NCBI RefSeq assembly: GCF_030499575.1
Contig: NZ_JASTLC010000001.1
Coordinates: 7,402,001-7,466,000, forward strand
Source of the DNA: Streptomyces sp. DG2A-72
GTDB taxonomy: Bacteria; Actinomycetota; Actinomycetes; Streptomycetales; Streptomycetaceae
Length of the DNA stretch: 64,000 nucleotides
Reading direction: 5' to 3'
Positions within the stretch are counted from its first letter, which is position 1, and the number at the start of each line of letters is the position of its first letter. Made by a program: the position numbers and the translations under genes. The notes under the pieces were generated by a model. It saw only the letters and a list, made by a program, of their open reading frames with translations, did not search any database and was not told where the DNA came from. This document shows positions 54,975 to 64,000 of the stretch, piece by piece.

Positions 54975-55757
54975 ATGGACTTCCCAGGGGACTTCCCGGA
55001 CTTCCCGGCACAGGCGCACCCCCACCCGCACGGGGGCTGGCCCGGCAACGAGCTGGAGGAGGTGCTCTCCGCCTCCCTCAACGTCCCGGGGGCCGGCGGA
55101 CGGATCATCGAAGTCCTCGGACGCAGCTTCGTCTGGGTCCCGCTCCCGAACGGCGGCGGCCCGGACAGTGTTCCGCTCGACCTGCCCACACTCGAACTCG
55201 GCGGCCAGGCCTACGTCCCGGTGTTCAGCTCCGAGGAACAGTTCCGCCAGATCGCCGGCTCCCACATGTCGTACACGATCGCTCCCGCGGTGGAGTTCGC
55301 CCGCGGCCTGCCCCCGCAGGTCGGCATCGCGGTGAACCCCGACGGCGTGGTCGGCATCCCCCTCCCGCCCCCCGCCGTCGCCGAACTCTGCCGCGTGGGC
55401 CGCACCCCCCTGGACGGCCTCACCACCGGCGGCCGGGTCAAGCTCTACGAACCGGACTGGCAGGACGACCCCGTGGACTTCCTGTCCGCGGCGGCCACCG
55501 AGTTCGACCGGACCGGCGTGGTGACAACGGCCCGCCGTTGCCTCGCGGCGATCGAAACGGCCGATCCGGTCATGTTCGTGGGCGTCGAACTCTCCCAGTG
55601 GGAGGGCGACATCAGGGCCCTTCCACTGGACGCGCTGGGCCGAGCCCTGGCGAAGGTCCCCGTGAAGTGGCCGGTAAACCTGGTTCTCCTGGACGTAACA
55701 CAAGACCCGGTGGCCGAGTGGATGCGCAACAGGGCCCGCCCCTTCTACCAACGGTGA
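54975..55757 (+). CDS. SseB-family protein (enhanced serine sensitivity)
   Basis: A 260-residue cytoplasmic protein of the SseB family. The N-terminal domain has VWVPLPNGG and PVFSSEEQF. The C-terminal half ends WPVNLVLLDVTQDPVAEWMR with RARPFYQR. SseB is named from serine sensitivity in E. coli; its place beside the glycine/serine genes is suggestive only. A paralogue follows. Confidence 0.85.
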   Translation: MDFPGDFPDFPAQAHPHPHGGWPGNELEEVLSASLNVPGAGGRIIEVLGRSFVWVPLPNGGGPDSVPLDLPTLELGGQAYVPVFSSEEQFRQIAGSHMSYTIAPAVEFARGLPPQVGIAVNPDGVVGIPLPPPAVAELCRVGRTPLDGLTTGGRVKLYEPDWQDDPVDFLSAAATEFDRTGVVTTARRCLAAIETADPVMFVGVELSQWEGDIRALPLDALGRALAKVPVKWPVNLVLLDVTQDPVAEWMRNRARPFYQR

Positions 55758-55765
55758 TTGCAACA

Positions 55766-55842
55766 CCCCAGGGGCGCGGGGCTGTATCGATGTGCGGCTC
55801 CGCCGCGTGGGCGCGACAAGCCACAACGGACCCGCACTCGCC
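55766..55842 (+). repeat. Dispersed intergenic repeat, copy 3
   Basis: GGGGCGCGGGGCTGT, then GCGGCTCCGCCGCGTGGG and GCGCGACAAGCC, between the two SseB-like genes. It is nearly identical to the copy inside the ABC exporter (2594-2672). Confidence 0.75.
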
Positions 55843-55923
55843 GACGTGCAACAAGCCCCGAGCTCTTGGGCGCTTAAGCTGGTTCCATAATCCGGGGAAC
55901 CTCCAGTGAAGGGGCGGTACAAG

Positions 55924-56715
55924 GTGAGCGCCAGCATCGCGACCGGCCAGGTCGAGCACATGCTGCGCCAGGTGACGCCCGGGCGTTACGACGCCTACGA
56001 GGCACTGCTGCGCGCCCTCGCGACCCCCTCCGCCGGCCAGGTCTGGATGCTCCTCTGGCACGGCCAGGCAGGCTCACCGGACGCGCAGTACGGAAACATG
56101 GAGGTCGACGGCCACGGCTACGCCCCCTGTGTCACCTCCGCCCAGGAACTCTCGGCCAGCGGCTGGAACCGCTCCTACGAAGTCGTCGACGGAGTGGACG
56201 TCGCCCGCACCCTCTACCCCGACCACTACGGCCTCTGGCTGAACCCGCACGCGCCCGGCGGCGGTGTCGGCATCCCCTGGCTCGACCTGCGCCGCATCGC
56301 CACCGGCCTGGAGCGGCAGCCCGCGGGGCCGCTGCGGCTGTCGGAGCCCGGCATCGAGATCCCGCAGTTCTACGCCCTGCTCGCGCAGAACGCCCACCGC
56401 ACTCCCGCGGTCCGCACCCTGCGCCGCGCCTGGGTGCAGCCGGCGCTCGGGGCGCCGTACCTCGCCATCGGCCTCGATGTATACGACACCAGCCCGGCCG
56501 CCGTGGACTCGGTGCGGGCGATGATGCAGCAGTCCATCGGCGCGGTCCCGGACGGCCTGCCGGTGTCGACGGTCGCCATGTCCGACGAGTACGACCCGGT
56601 CGCGATGTGGATGCGGGCCCAGGCCCGCCCCTTCTACGACCGCGAGGCCCACGCGGCCCCCGCCCAGGCCCCCGCCGCCGGGTACGGCTACCCGCCGGCT
56701 CACGGCGGATACTGA
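55924..56715 (+). CDS. SseB-family protein, second copy
   Basis: A protein of about 263 residues related to the previous one: both end with a V.A.WMR..ARPFY block. It begins MLRQVTPGRYDAYEALLRAL, unlike its neighbour, and has a Pro/Ala/Gly/Tyr-rich tail (about 240-263). GTG at 55924 is chosen because GGGGCGG lies about 9 bp upstream; GTG at 55906 is an alternative. Confidence 0.8.
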   Translation: MSASIATGQVEHMLRQVTPGRYDAYEALLRALATPSAGQVWMLLWHGQAGSPDAQYGNMEVDGHGYAPCVTSAQELSASGWNRSYEVVDGVDVARTLYPDHYGLWLNPHAPGGGVGIPWLDLRRIATGLERQPAGPLRLSEPGIEIPQFYALLAQNAHRTPAVRTLRRAWVQPALGAPYLAIGLDVYDTSPAAVDSVRAMMQQSIGAVPDGLPVSTVAMSDEYDPVAMWMRAQARPFYDREAHAAPAQAPAAGYGYPPAHGGY

Positions 56716-57030
56716 ACACATGGTGCGCGGCCACCCTCCGCCACAGGGGCGGAACTCTTCTTCGCGCGTAGACCGCGACGGAAAGCCCTGACCCGCGCCG
56801 GATGCCCGACTTGTCCTCGTCCGGCCCCCGTTACCCGCTGTCCGGATAACGGAACCCTGGACGCCGCATCACGGTTACGCATCCTTTCACCGCCAAGTCT
56901 GGCAACGCGTCGCCAAAGCGTTGAAGACTCCCGCACCAGGGGTGTTCGAAACCCCAGTACACGGACTGATCACGCCGCCACAGCGGCACGTGCGGGCCGG
57001 TTACCACCGGTTGAGAGGGGTCCCTGCCAG
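56716..57030 (+). other. Upstream region of the oligopeptide operon
   Basis: No gene. It contains GTTACCCGCTGTCCGGATAAC near 56831, an imperfect dyad that might be regulatory, and GGTTACCACCGGTTGAGAGG just before the first start. Confidence 0.4.
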
Positions 57031-58038
57031 ATGACGGCACCATTGCACGAGCCGACCGCCGAGGCGGCCCCGAGCGCGGCCGAGGAAGCGGCGGTCGCAG
57101 GCACCGGCGCCAAGGCCGTACAGGGTCGCTCCCTGGGCCGGATCGCCTGGGAGCGCCTGAAGCGGGACAAGCTCGCTCTGACGGGCGGCGTCGTGGTGCT
57201 CCTCCTCGTGGTGGTCGCCCTGCTCGCGCCGGTCATCACCAACCTGCTCGGGCAGGATCCGAACGAGTATCACGAGGAGCTGATCGACCCGCTGTTCGGC
57301 ACCCCCACGGGCTCGCTGGGCGGCATCAGCGGCGACCACCTGCTGGGCGTCGAGCCGGTCAACGGCCGCGACATCCTCGCCCGCATCCTCTACGGCGCCC
57401 GGATCTCGCTGCTGGTCGGCTTCCTGTCGGCCGTCGTCGCCGTCGTCCTGGGCACCGTCCTCGGTATCCTCGCCGGCTTCTTCGGCGGCTGGATCGACTC
57501 GGTCATCAGCCGGGTGATGGACGGTCTGCTGGCCTTCCCGCAGCTGCTCTTCATCATCGCGCTGGTCTCCGTCATGCCGAACGACATGCTGGGCCTGACC
57601 GGGTCCAGCGTGCGCGTGTTCGTGATGATCCTGGTCATCGGCTTCTTCGGGTGGCCGTACATCGGACGCGTGGTACGCGGTCAGACGCTTTCTTTGCGCG
57701 AACGCGAATACGTCGAGGCCGCCCGCTCCCTGGGCGCCGGGCGGCTGTACATCCTGTTCAAGGAGCTGCTGCCCAACCTCGTCGCACCGATCATCGTGTA
57801 CACGACGATGATGATCCCCACCAACATCCTCACCGAGGCGGCACTCAGCTTCCTGGGCGTGGGCGTCAAGCCGCCCACGGCCTCGTGGGGGCAGATGCTT
57901 TCGAGCGCGATCGACTACTACGAGTCGGATCCCATGTACATGGTGGTCCCTGGTGTGGCGATCTTCATCACTGTCCTCGCCTTCAACCTCTTCGGCGACG
58001 GCGTGCGTGACGCGCTGGACCCGAAGGGCTCCCGCTGA
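57031..58038 (+). CDS. oppC: Oligopeptide ABC transporter permease (OppC/DppC)
   Basis: A 335-residue permease. An N-terminal cytoplasmic tail (1-45) and first helix GGVVVLLLVVVALLAPV precede the BPD transport domain (about 110-330). The EAA loop EAARSLGAGRLYILFKELLPN is near 230 (E-A-A-R-S-L-G). Six helices. Unusually the operon begins with oppC, followed by the binding protein and then oppB. Confidence 0.92.
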   Translation: MTAPLHEPTAEAAPSAAEEAAVAGTGAKAVQGRSLGRIAWERLKRDKLALTGGVVVLLLVVVALLAPVITNLLGQDPNEYHEELIDPLFGTPTGSLGGISGDHLLGVEPVNGRDILARILYGARISLLVGFLSAVVAVVLGTVLGILAGFFGGWIDSVISRVMDGLLAFPQLLFIIALVSVMPNDMLGLTGSSVRVFVMILVIGFFGWPYIGRVVRGQTLSLREREYVEAARSLGAGRLYILFKELLPNLVAPIIVYTTMMIPTNILTEAALSFLGVGVKPPTASWGQMLSSAIDYYESDPMYMVVPGVAIFITVLAFNLFGDGVRDALDPKGSR

Positions 58039-58106
58039 ACTGCCGTACCTAAAGCGTCCCGTGGCACTGACACGGGGTCTCTCATCAAACCGGAGGATCC
58101 GAGATC

Positions 58107-59903
58107 GTGACTACCAAACGCACCTCAGGGCGGCGTAAGCAGGCATTTGCCGCTGTCGCCGCGGTCGCCGCGCTGCTGACCACGGCGGCGTGCGGCGGTG
58201 GCGACAGCGACAACGGCGAGGGCTCGAAGACCGGCGCGGCCGGCTTCGACGCCGCCAACAACAAGGTCGCCCAGGCCTCCCTCGCCAAGAAGGGCGGCAC
58301 GCTGAAGTTCGGTGGCGCCCAGGACGCCGACTCGTGGGACACCACGCGCGGCTACTACGGCTTCATGTGGAACTTCGCGCGCTACTACAGCCGCCAGCTC
58401 GTCACGGGCAAGGCGGAGCCCGGCAAGGCCGGAGCCGAGCTCACTCCGGACCTCGCCACCGACACCGGCAAGGTCTCGGACGACGGCAAGACCTACACGT
58501 TCACCCTGCGTGACGGCGTCACCTGGGAGGACGGCAAGCCGATCACCTCCAAGGACGTCAAGTACGGCATCGAGCGCGTGTGGGCGCAGGACGTGCTGTC
58601 CGGCGGTCCGGTGTACCTGAAGGACGTGCTCGACCCCAACGGCGAGTACAAGGGCCCGTACAAGGACACCTCCAAGGACAAGCTGGGTCTGAAGGCGATC
58701 GAGACGCCCAACGACAAGACCATCATCTTCAAGCTGCCGCAGGCCAATTCGGACTTCCCGGACATGCTGGCCCTGATCTCGGCGTCCCCGGTCCGCCAGG
58801 ACATGGACACCAAGTCCAAGTACGGCCTGAAGCCGTTCTCCTCCGGCCCGTACAAGTTCGAGTCGTACAGCCCGGGCAAGGACCTCACGCTGGTCCGCAA
58901 CACCAACTGGAAGCAGGCCTCGGACCCGATCCGCAAGGCGTACCCGGACAAGATCACCGTCCAGTTCTTCTCGGACGCCAACCAGCTGGACCAGCGTCTG
59001 ATCAGCGGTGACCTGGACCTCGACATCAACCAGACCGGCATGTCGCCGCAGGGCCGCACCACCGCCCTGAAGGAGCACAAGGCCAACCTGGACAACCCGG
59101 TCTCCGGCTACATCCGCTACGCGGTCTTCCCGCAGAGCGTGAAGCCGTTCGACAACATCGAGTGCCGCAAGGCCGTGATCTACGGCGCCGACCACGTGTC
59201 GCTGCAGACCGCGCGCGGCGGTCCCATCGCCGGCGGTGACATCGGCACCAACATGCTGCCGCCGTCGGTCCCGGGCTCCGAGGGCCAGAAGTACGACCCG
59301 TACGAGATGGCGGGCGCCAACAAGAGCGGCAACGCGGCCAAGGCCAAGGAAGCGCTGAAGGCCTGCGGTCAGCCGAACGGCTTCAAGACCACCATCGCCG
59401 TCCGCAACAACAAGCCGGTCGAGGTGGCCACCGCCCAGTCCCTGCAGGCGTCGCTGAAGAAGATCGGCATCAACGCCGAGATCGACCAGTTCGACGGCTC
59501 GCAGACCACCGGCATCATCGGCAGCCCCTCCAACGTGAAGAAGAAGGGCTACGGCATCATCATCATGGGCTGGGGCCCGGACTTCCCGACCGTCCAGGGC
59601 TACGGCATGCCGCTGTGGGACAGCAAGTACATCCTGGAGAGCGGTAACAACAACTTCGCCCTGATCAAGGACAAGACGATCGACGGCCTGTTCGACAGCT
59701 ACATCAACGAGCTGGACGAGGCGAAGAAGACCGAGATCTCCACGGAGATCAACCACAAGGTGATGGAGGGCGCTTACTACATGCCCTTCGTCTTCGAGAA
59801 GTTCATCAACTGGCGCTCCGCCCGACTGGCGAACGTCTACACCACCGACAACTACAGCGGTATGTACGACTTCGTCAACCTCGGTCTGAAGTCCGCAAGC
59901 TGA
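58107..59903 (+). CDS. oppA: Oligopeptide-binding lipoprotein (SBP family 5)
   Basis: A 598-residue extracellular binding protein. Signal FAAVAAVAALLTTAACGGG with a lipobox-type Cys near 29, then a Gly/Asp linker. Family-5 features: LTPDLATD and YTFTLRDGVTWEDGKPITS near 120-150, SGPYKFESY near 250. Binds peptides and hands them to OppBC. GGAGG lies 10 bp before the GTG. Confidence 0.93.
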   Translation: MTTKRTSGRRKQAFAAVAAVAALLTTAACGGGDSDNGEGSKTGAAGFDAANNKVAQASLAKKGGTLKFGGAQDADSWDTTRGYYGFMWNFARYYSRQLVTGKAEPGKAGAELTPDLATDTGKVSDDGKTYTFTLRDGVTWEDGKPITSKDVKYGIERVWAQDVLSGGPVYLKDVLDPNGEYKGPYKDTSKDKLGLKAIETPNDKTIIFKLPQANSDFPDMLALISASPVRQDMDTKSKYGLKPFSSGPYKFESYSPGKDLTLVRNTNWKQASDPIRKAYPDKITVQFFSDANQLDQRLISGDLDLDINQTGMSPQGRTTALKEHKANLDNPVSGYIRYAVFPQSVKPFDNIECRKAVIYGADHVSLQTARGGPIAGGDIGTNMLPPSVPGSEGQKYDPYEMAGANKSGNAAKAKEALKACGQPNGFKTTIAVRNNKPVEVATAQSLQASLKKIGINAEIDQFDGSQTTGIIGSPSNVKKKGYGIIIMGWGPDFPTVQGYGMPLWDSKYILESGNNNFALIKDKTIDGLFDSYINELDEAKKTEISTEINHKVMEGAYYMPFVFEKFINWRSARLANVYTTDNYSGMYDFVNLGLKSAS

Positions 59904-60014
59904 CACCCGGCACACCCGCCATACGGCACGAAAGGCAGGTGAAGGCCGGCGCAGCGTGAACGTGGGCCACCGGACGACCTCCGGTGGCCCACGGTCCGCG
60001 GCGGGCCGAGAGCT

Positions 60015-61009
<995 letters not shown>

Positions 61010-61013
<4 letters not shown>

Positions 61014-62107
61014 CCGAACTCAGCAAAACCGGCGCGGCAGTCGGGGAGCCCACCGGCACCTCGCCCGCCCCGACCGCCTTCCTCGAAGTACGCGATCTGA
61101 AGGTGCACTTCCCGACCGACGACGGCCTGGTCAAGTCCGTCGACGGGCTCAGCTTCCAACTGGAGAAGGGCAAGACCCTCGGCATCGTGGGCGAGTCCGG
61201 CTCCGGCAAGTCGGTGACCTCGCTCGGCATCATGGGCCTGCACACCGCCGGCCAGTACGGCAAGCGCAAGGCGCAGATCTCCGGGGAGATCTGGCTGGAC
61301 GGCACCGAGTTGCTGTCCGCCGACCCCGATCAGGTGCGCAAGCTGCGCGGCCGTGACATGGCGATGATCTTCCAGGATCCGCTGTCCGCGCTGCATCCGT
61401 ACTACACGATCGGTCAGCAGATCGTGGAGGCGTACCGCATCCACCACAACGTCGACAAGAAGACCGCCAAGCGGCGCGCGGTCGAGATGCTCGACCGGGT
61501 GGGCATCCCGCAGCCGGACAAGCGCGTCGACAGCTACTCGCACGAGTTCTCCGGCGGCATGCGGCAGCGCGCGATGATCGCCATGGCGCTGGTCAACAAC
61601 CCCGAGCTGCTCATCGCGGACGAGCCGACGACCGCCCTCGACGTGACCGTCCAGGCGCAGATCCTCGACCTGATCCGCGATCTGCAGAAGGAGTTCGGCT
61701 CCGCGGTCATCATCATCACCCACGACCTGGGCGTCGTCGCCGAACTCTCCGACGACATCCTGGTGATGTACGGCGGCCGCTGCGTGGAGCGCGGCCCCGC
61801 CGAGAAGGTGTTCTACGAGCCCCGCCACCCCTACACCTGGGGCCTGCTGGGCTCGATGCCGCGCCTGGACCGTGAGCAGCAGGAGCGGCTCATCCCGGTC
61901 AAGGGCTCCCCGCCGTCCCTGATCAACATCCCGTCCGGCTGCGCCTTCAACCCGCGCTGCCCGTACGCCGACATCCCCAAGGACGACGTCACCCGCACGG
62001 TCCGCCCCGAGCTGGCCGAGGTCGGAAGCCAGCACTGGGCCGCCTGCCATATGACCAGGGAGCAGCGGGAGCGGATCTGGACCGAAGAGATTGCGCCGAA
62101 GCTGTGA
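61010..62107 (+). CDS. oppD: Oligopeptide ABC transporter ATPase (OppD)
   Basis: A 365-residue ATPase. Walker [10 protein letters not shown] near 61, Q-loop [12 protein letters not shown] near 121, signature [15 protein letters not shown] near 179, Walker [13 protein letters not shown] near 200, switch [10 protein letters not shown] near 235. The C-terminal Opp domain has the Cys-rich CAFNPRCPY (and AACHM further on), which can hold an iron-sulfur cluster in related transporters. Coupled to oppB and oppF by 4-bp overlaps. Confidence 0.95.
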
Positions 62108-63333
62108 GCGAGGACAAAGTGAGCATCCCTCAGAGCGAAGGCACGGTGATCACCAAGGGCGACGCCGCCCCCGGCGAGACCCTGCTGAAGGTGACCGGGC
62201 TCCAGAAGCACTTCCCGATCCGCAAGGGCCTGCTCCAGCGGCAGGTCGGCGCGGTGCGCGCGGTCGACGGCATCGACTTCGAGGTCAAGTCCGGCGAAAC
62301 CCTCGGGGTGGTCGGCGAGTCGGGCTGCGGCAAGTCGACGATGGGCCGGCTGATCACCCGGCTGCTCGAACCGACCGCCGGGAAGGTCGAGTTCGAGGGC
62401 AAGGACATCACGCACCTGGGTGTGAGCGGGATGCGTCCGCTGCGCCGCGATGTCCAGATGATCTTCCAGGACCCGTACTCGTCGCTGAACCCGCGCCACA
62501 CCATCGGCACCATCATCGGCGCCCCCTTCAAGCTCCAGGGCGTCACGCCCGAGGGCGGCATCAAGAAAGAAGTGCAGCGGCTGCTGTCGGTGGTGGGTCT
62601 CAACCCCGAGCACTACAACCGCTATCCGCACGAGTTCTCCGGCGGCCAGCGCCAGCGCATCGGCATCGCCCGCGCGCTCGCGCTCAACCCGAAGCTGGTC
62701 GTGGCGGACGAGCCGGTCTCCGCGCTGGACGTGTCCATCCAGGCGCAGGTCGTCAACCTCCTCGACGACCTCCAGCAGGAGCTGGGCCTGACGTACGTGA
62801 TCATCGCGCACGACCTGTCGGTCGTCCGGCATGTGTCGGACCGGATCGCGGTGATGTACCTCGGCAAGATCGTCGAACTCGCCGACCGTGAATCGCTGTA
62901 CCGGGCGCCGATGCACCCGTACACCAAGGCGCTGATGTCGGCCGTGCCGATCCCGGACCCGCGGCGCAAGAACGCCAAGAGCGAGCGCATCCTGCTCAAG
63001 GGCGACGTGCCCTCGCCGATCGCCCCGCCGAGCGGCTGCCGCTTCCACACCCGGTGCTGGAAGGCGACGCAGATCTGCACGACCACCGAGCCGCCGCTGA
63101 TCGAGCTGAAGCCCGGCCAGCAGGTCGCCTGCCACCACCCGGAGAACTTCGAGGACCAGGCACCGCAGGACACCGTTCTGCTCACCGCGGCCAAGGAGGC
63201 GGCGGAGCTGGTGTCGGACGAGGTGCTCGCGGAGTCGGCGGAGACCAGCGCGGCGGTGGCGGCGGAGGTGGAAGCGGCTGCGGACGCGGCGCCCGAAGGC
63301 CCTGCGGATGAGGCGCCCGCCAAGGAGAAGTGA
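62104..63333 (+). CDS. oppF: Oligopeptide ABC transporter ATPase (OppF)
   Basis: A 409-residue ATPase. Walker [11 protein letters not shown] near 74, Q-loop [12 protein letters not shown] near 120, signature [15 protein letters not shown] near 178, Walker [12 protein letters not shown] near 199, switch [10 protein letters not shown] near 235. The Opp C-terminal domain has CRFHTRCWK and VACHHPE. The last 60 residues are an Ala/Glu-rich tail longer than in most OppF. A GTG at 62119 is an alternative start. A strong terminator follows. Confidence 0.95.
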   Translation: MSEDKVSIPQSEGTVITKGDAAPGETLLKVTGLQKHFPIRKGLLQRQVGAVRAVDGIDFEVKSGETLGVVGESGCGKSTMGRLITRLLEPTAGKVEFEGKDITHLGVSGMRPLRRDVQMIFQDPYSSLNPRHTIGTIIGAPFKLQGVTPEGGIKKEVQRLLSVVGLNPEHYNRYPHEFSGGQRQRIGIARALALNPKLVVADEPVSALDVSIQAQVVNLLDDLQQELGLTYVIIAHDLSVVRHVSDRIAVMYLGKIVELADRESLYRAPMHPYTKALMSAVPIPDPRRKNAKSERILLKGDVPSPIAPPSGCRFHTRCWKATQICTTTEPPLIELKPGQQVACHHPENFEDQAPQDTVLLTAAKEAAELVSDEVLAESAETSAAVAAEVEAAADAAPEGPADEAPAKEK

Positions 63334-63357
63334 GCCCCCTCAGCGAGCCCCCTGAGT

Positions 63358-63390
63358 GAGCCCCCGCCTTCATTCGTAAGGCGGGGGCTC
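63358..63390 (+). terminator. Terminator of the opp operon
   Basis: A perfect 13-bp stem (GAGCCCCCGCCTT / AAGGCGGGGGCTC) with a 7-base loop, 25 bp after the oppF stop. No T-run. Confidence 0.8.
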
Positions 63391-63409
63391 ACTGCTGGGT
63401 GAGGTGAAT

Positions 63410-63917
63410 ATGGGGGTGCTCCAGCAACTGTTCACCCCGTCCGTCCAGCACACGCTCGACCTGATCGGCATCTTCGTCTTCGCCATCTCCGGCGCGCTGC
63501 TGGCCGTCCGCAAGAACTTCGACGTGTTCGGCATCGCCGTACTCGCCGAGGTCACCGCGCTCGGCGGCGGGCCTCGGCCTGTTCTGCGTCGCGGGCACGA
63601 CGAAGGCGTACGAGTACGGGCTCGGCCTGACGGCCTCGGCGACGCTGGGCCCGGCGACGGCCGTCGGCGGGGGCGTGCTGCGGGACGTCCTCGCCAACGA
63701 GGTGCCGTCGCTGCTGCGCCGGGACCGCGATCTGTACGCGGTCCCGGCGATCGTCGGCGCCACGATGGTCGTCCTGTGCGTCCACTACGACGTGCTGACC
63801 CCGCTCGCCGGCGGGTTCGCGGCCGTCACGGCCTTCGTACTGCGGTTGCTGGCGATGCGCTTCCACTGGCGAGCGCCGCGCGCGTGGAATCGGCGCTCGA
63901 CGGTACGCGAGGAGTGA
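63410..63917 (+). pseudogene. TRIC/UPF0126-family membrane protein, internal deletion
   Basis: The start LDLIGIFVFAISGALLAVRK then NFDVFGIAVLAEVTALGGG is that of trimeric intracellular cation channel-type (UPF0126) proteins. After ALGGG about 50 residues are missing and the frame changes near 63570. GLFCVAGTTKAYEYGLGLTA, then GGGVLRDVLANEVPSLLRRD and HWRAPRAWNRRSTV continue in the other frame to a stop at 63915-63917. The family has two homologous halves of three helices; the join falls between them. The ATG at 63410 has GGTGAGG upstream. Confidence 0.78.
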
Positions 63918-64000
63918 CCTGCATCTGCCGGGTCAGCCACTCGAAGGCCGGGACCACCTGCGGCCGCCACAGCGCCATCGTGTGACCGCCCGCGCTGCGT
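63826..64000 (-). CDS. Alpha/beta hydrolase or esterase, C-terminal part (cut by window edge)
   Basis: The minus strand reads SAGGHTMALWRPQVVPAFEW, then LTRQM, the end of Streptomyces esterase-family alpha/beta hydrolases; the His after GG is the likely catalytic His. The frame runs on to a stop at 63826, overlapping the end of the membrane-protein remnant. The main part of the gene lies beyond the window. The overlap suggests the last 30 codons may be an extension by loss of the original stop. Confidence 0.55.
   Translation of the reverse strand, partial: RSAGGHTMALWRPQVVPAFEWLTRQMQVTPRVPSSADSTRAALASGSASPATAVRRP

Overview
The window is chromosomal DNA of a Streptomyces or a very close relative. 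GC is very high, codon third positions are almost all G or C, and GTG starts and 4-bp overlaps are common. Recognisable actinomycete genes include two lipoprotein L,D-transpeptidases, a scabin/ScARP-type ADP-ribosyltransferase, an EF-hand protein, SseB-like proteins and a tandem glycine riboswitch ahead of gcvT. No complete rRNA or tRNA gene and no CRISPR array is present.

Layout. 0-21.7 kb is ordinary core chromosome: two ABC exporter half-transporters (one frameshifted), an ABC-2 drug-type transporter with a NarL-type two-component system, a decayed sulfatase, glgX, two L,D-transpeptidases, an enoyl-CoA hydratase, an anti-sigma-like ATPase, a NodB-like protein with a beta-propeller lipoprotein, the ADP-ribosyltransferase, a MerR regulator with its operator, an EF-hand protein, an F420/NADP-type oxidoreductase, a MOSC protein, a broken endonuclease VII and a GH25 muramidase. 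From 49.4 kb onward the core resumes: sdaA-glyA-gcvH-gcvT under a glycine riboswitch, a P-loop protein, two SseB-like proteins, a complete oligopeptide ABC operon, a deleted TRIC-type membrane gene and the end of a hydrolase.

Between these lies an accessory island of about 27.7 kb (21718-49514). It is bounded by a 72-bp direct repeat (68/72 identical) that is the 3' end of sdaA, so the island looks like an element integrated into the sdaA 3' end. Inside it: two copies of a tRNA-Thr(CGT) 3' end with the same hairpin and inverted core downstream (older, nested att remnants), IS3, IS21, IS5 and IS630 remnants, a 5-oxoprolinase operon (GntR regulator, pxpABC, VOC protein, MFS symporter and a broken ycsI), a VapBC pair, an excisionase remnant, a large secreted LamG protein plus a 2153-residue RHS polymorphic toxin with a possible caspase-like tip and an adjacent immunity candidate, a STAND/TPR NTPase and esterase debris. 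I found no intact integrase.

A recurring oddity is genes with short internal deletions plus frame changes, both inside and outside the island (ABC exporter, sulfatase, endonuclease VII, IS5, ycsI, esterase, TRIC). This is either real gene decay or a sequence-quality issue. All calls rest on reading the sequence and on remembered family features; no database search was run.
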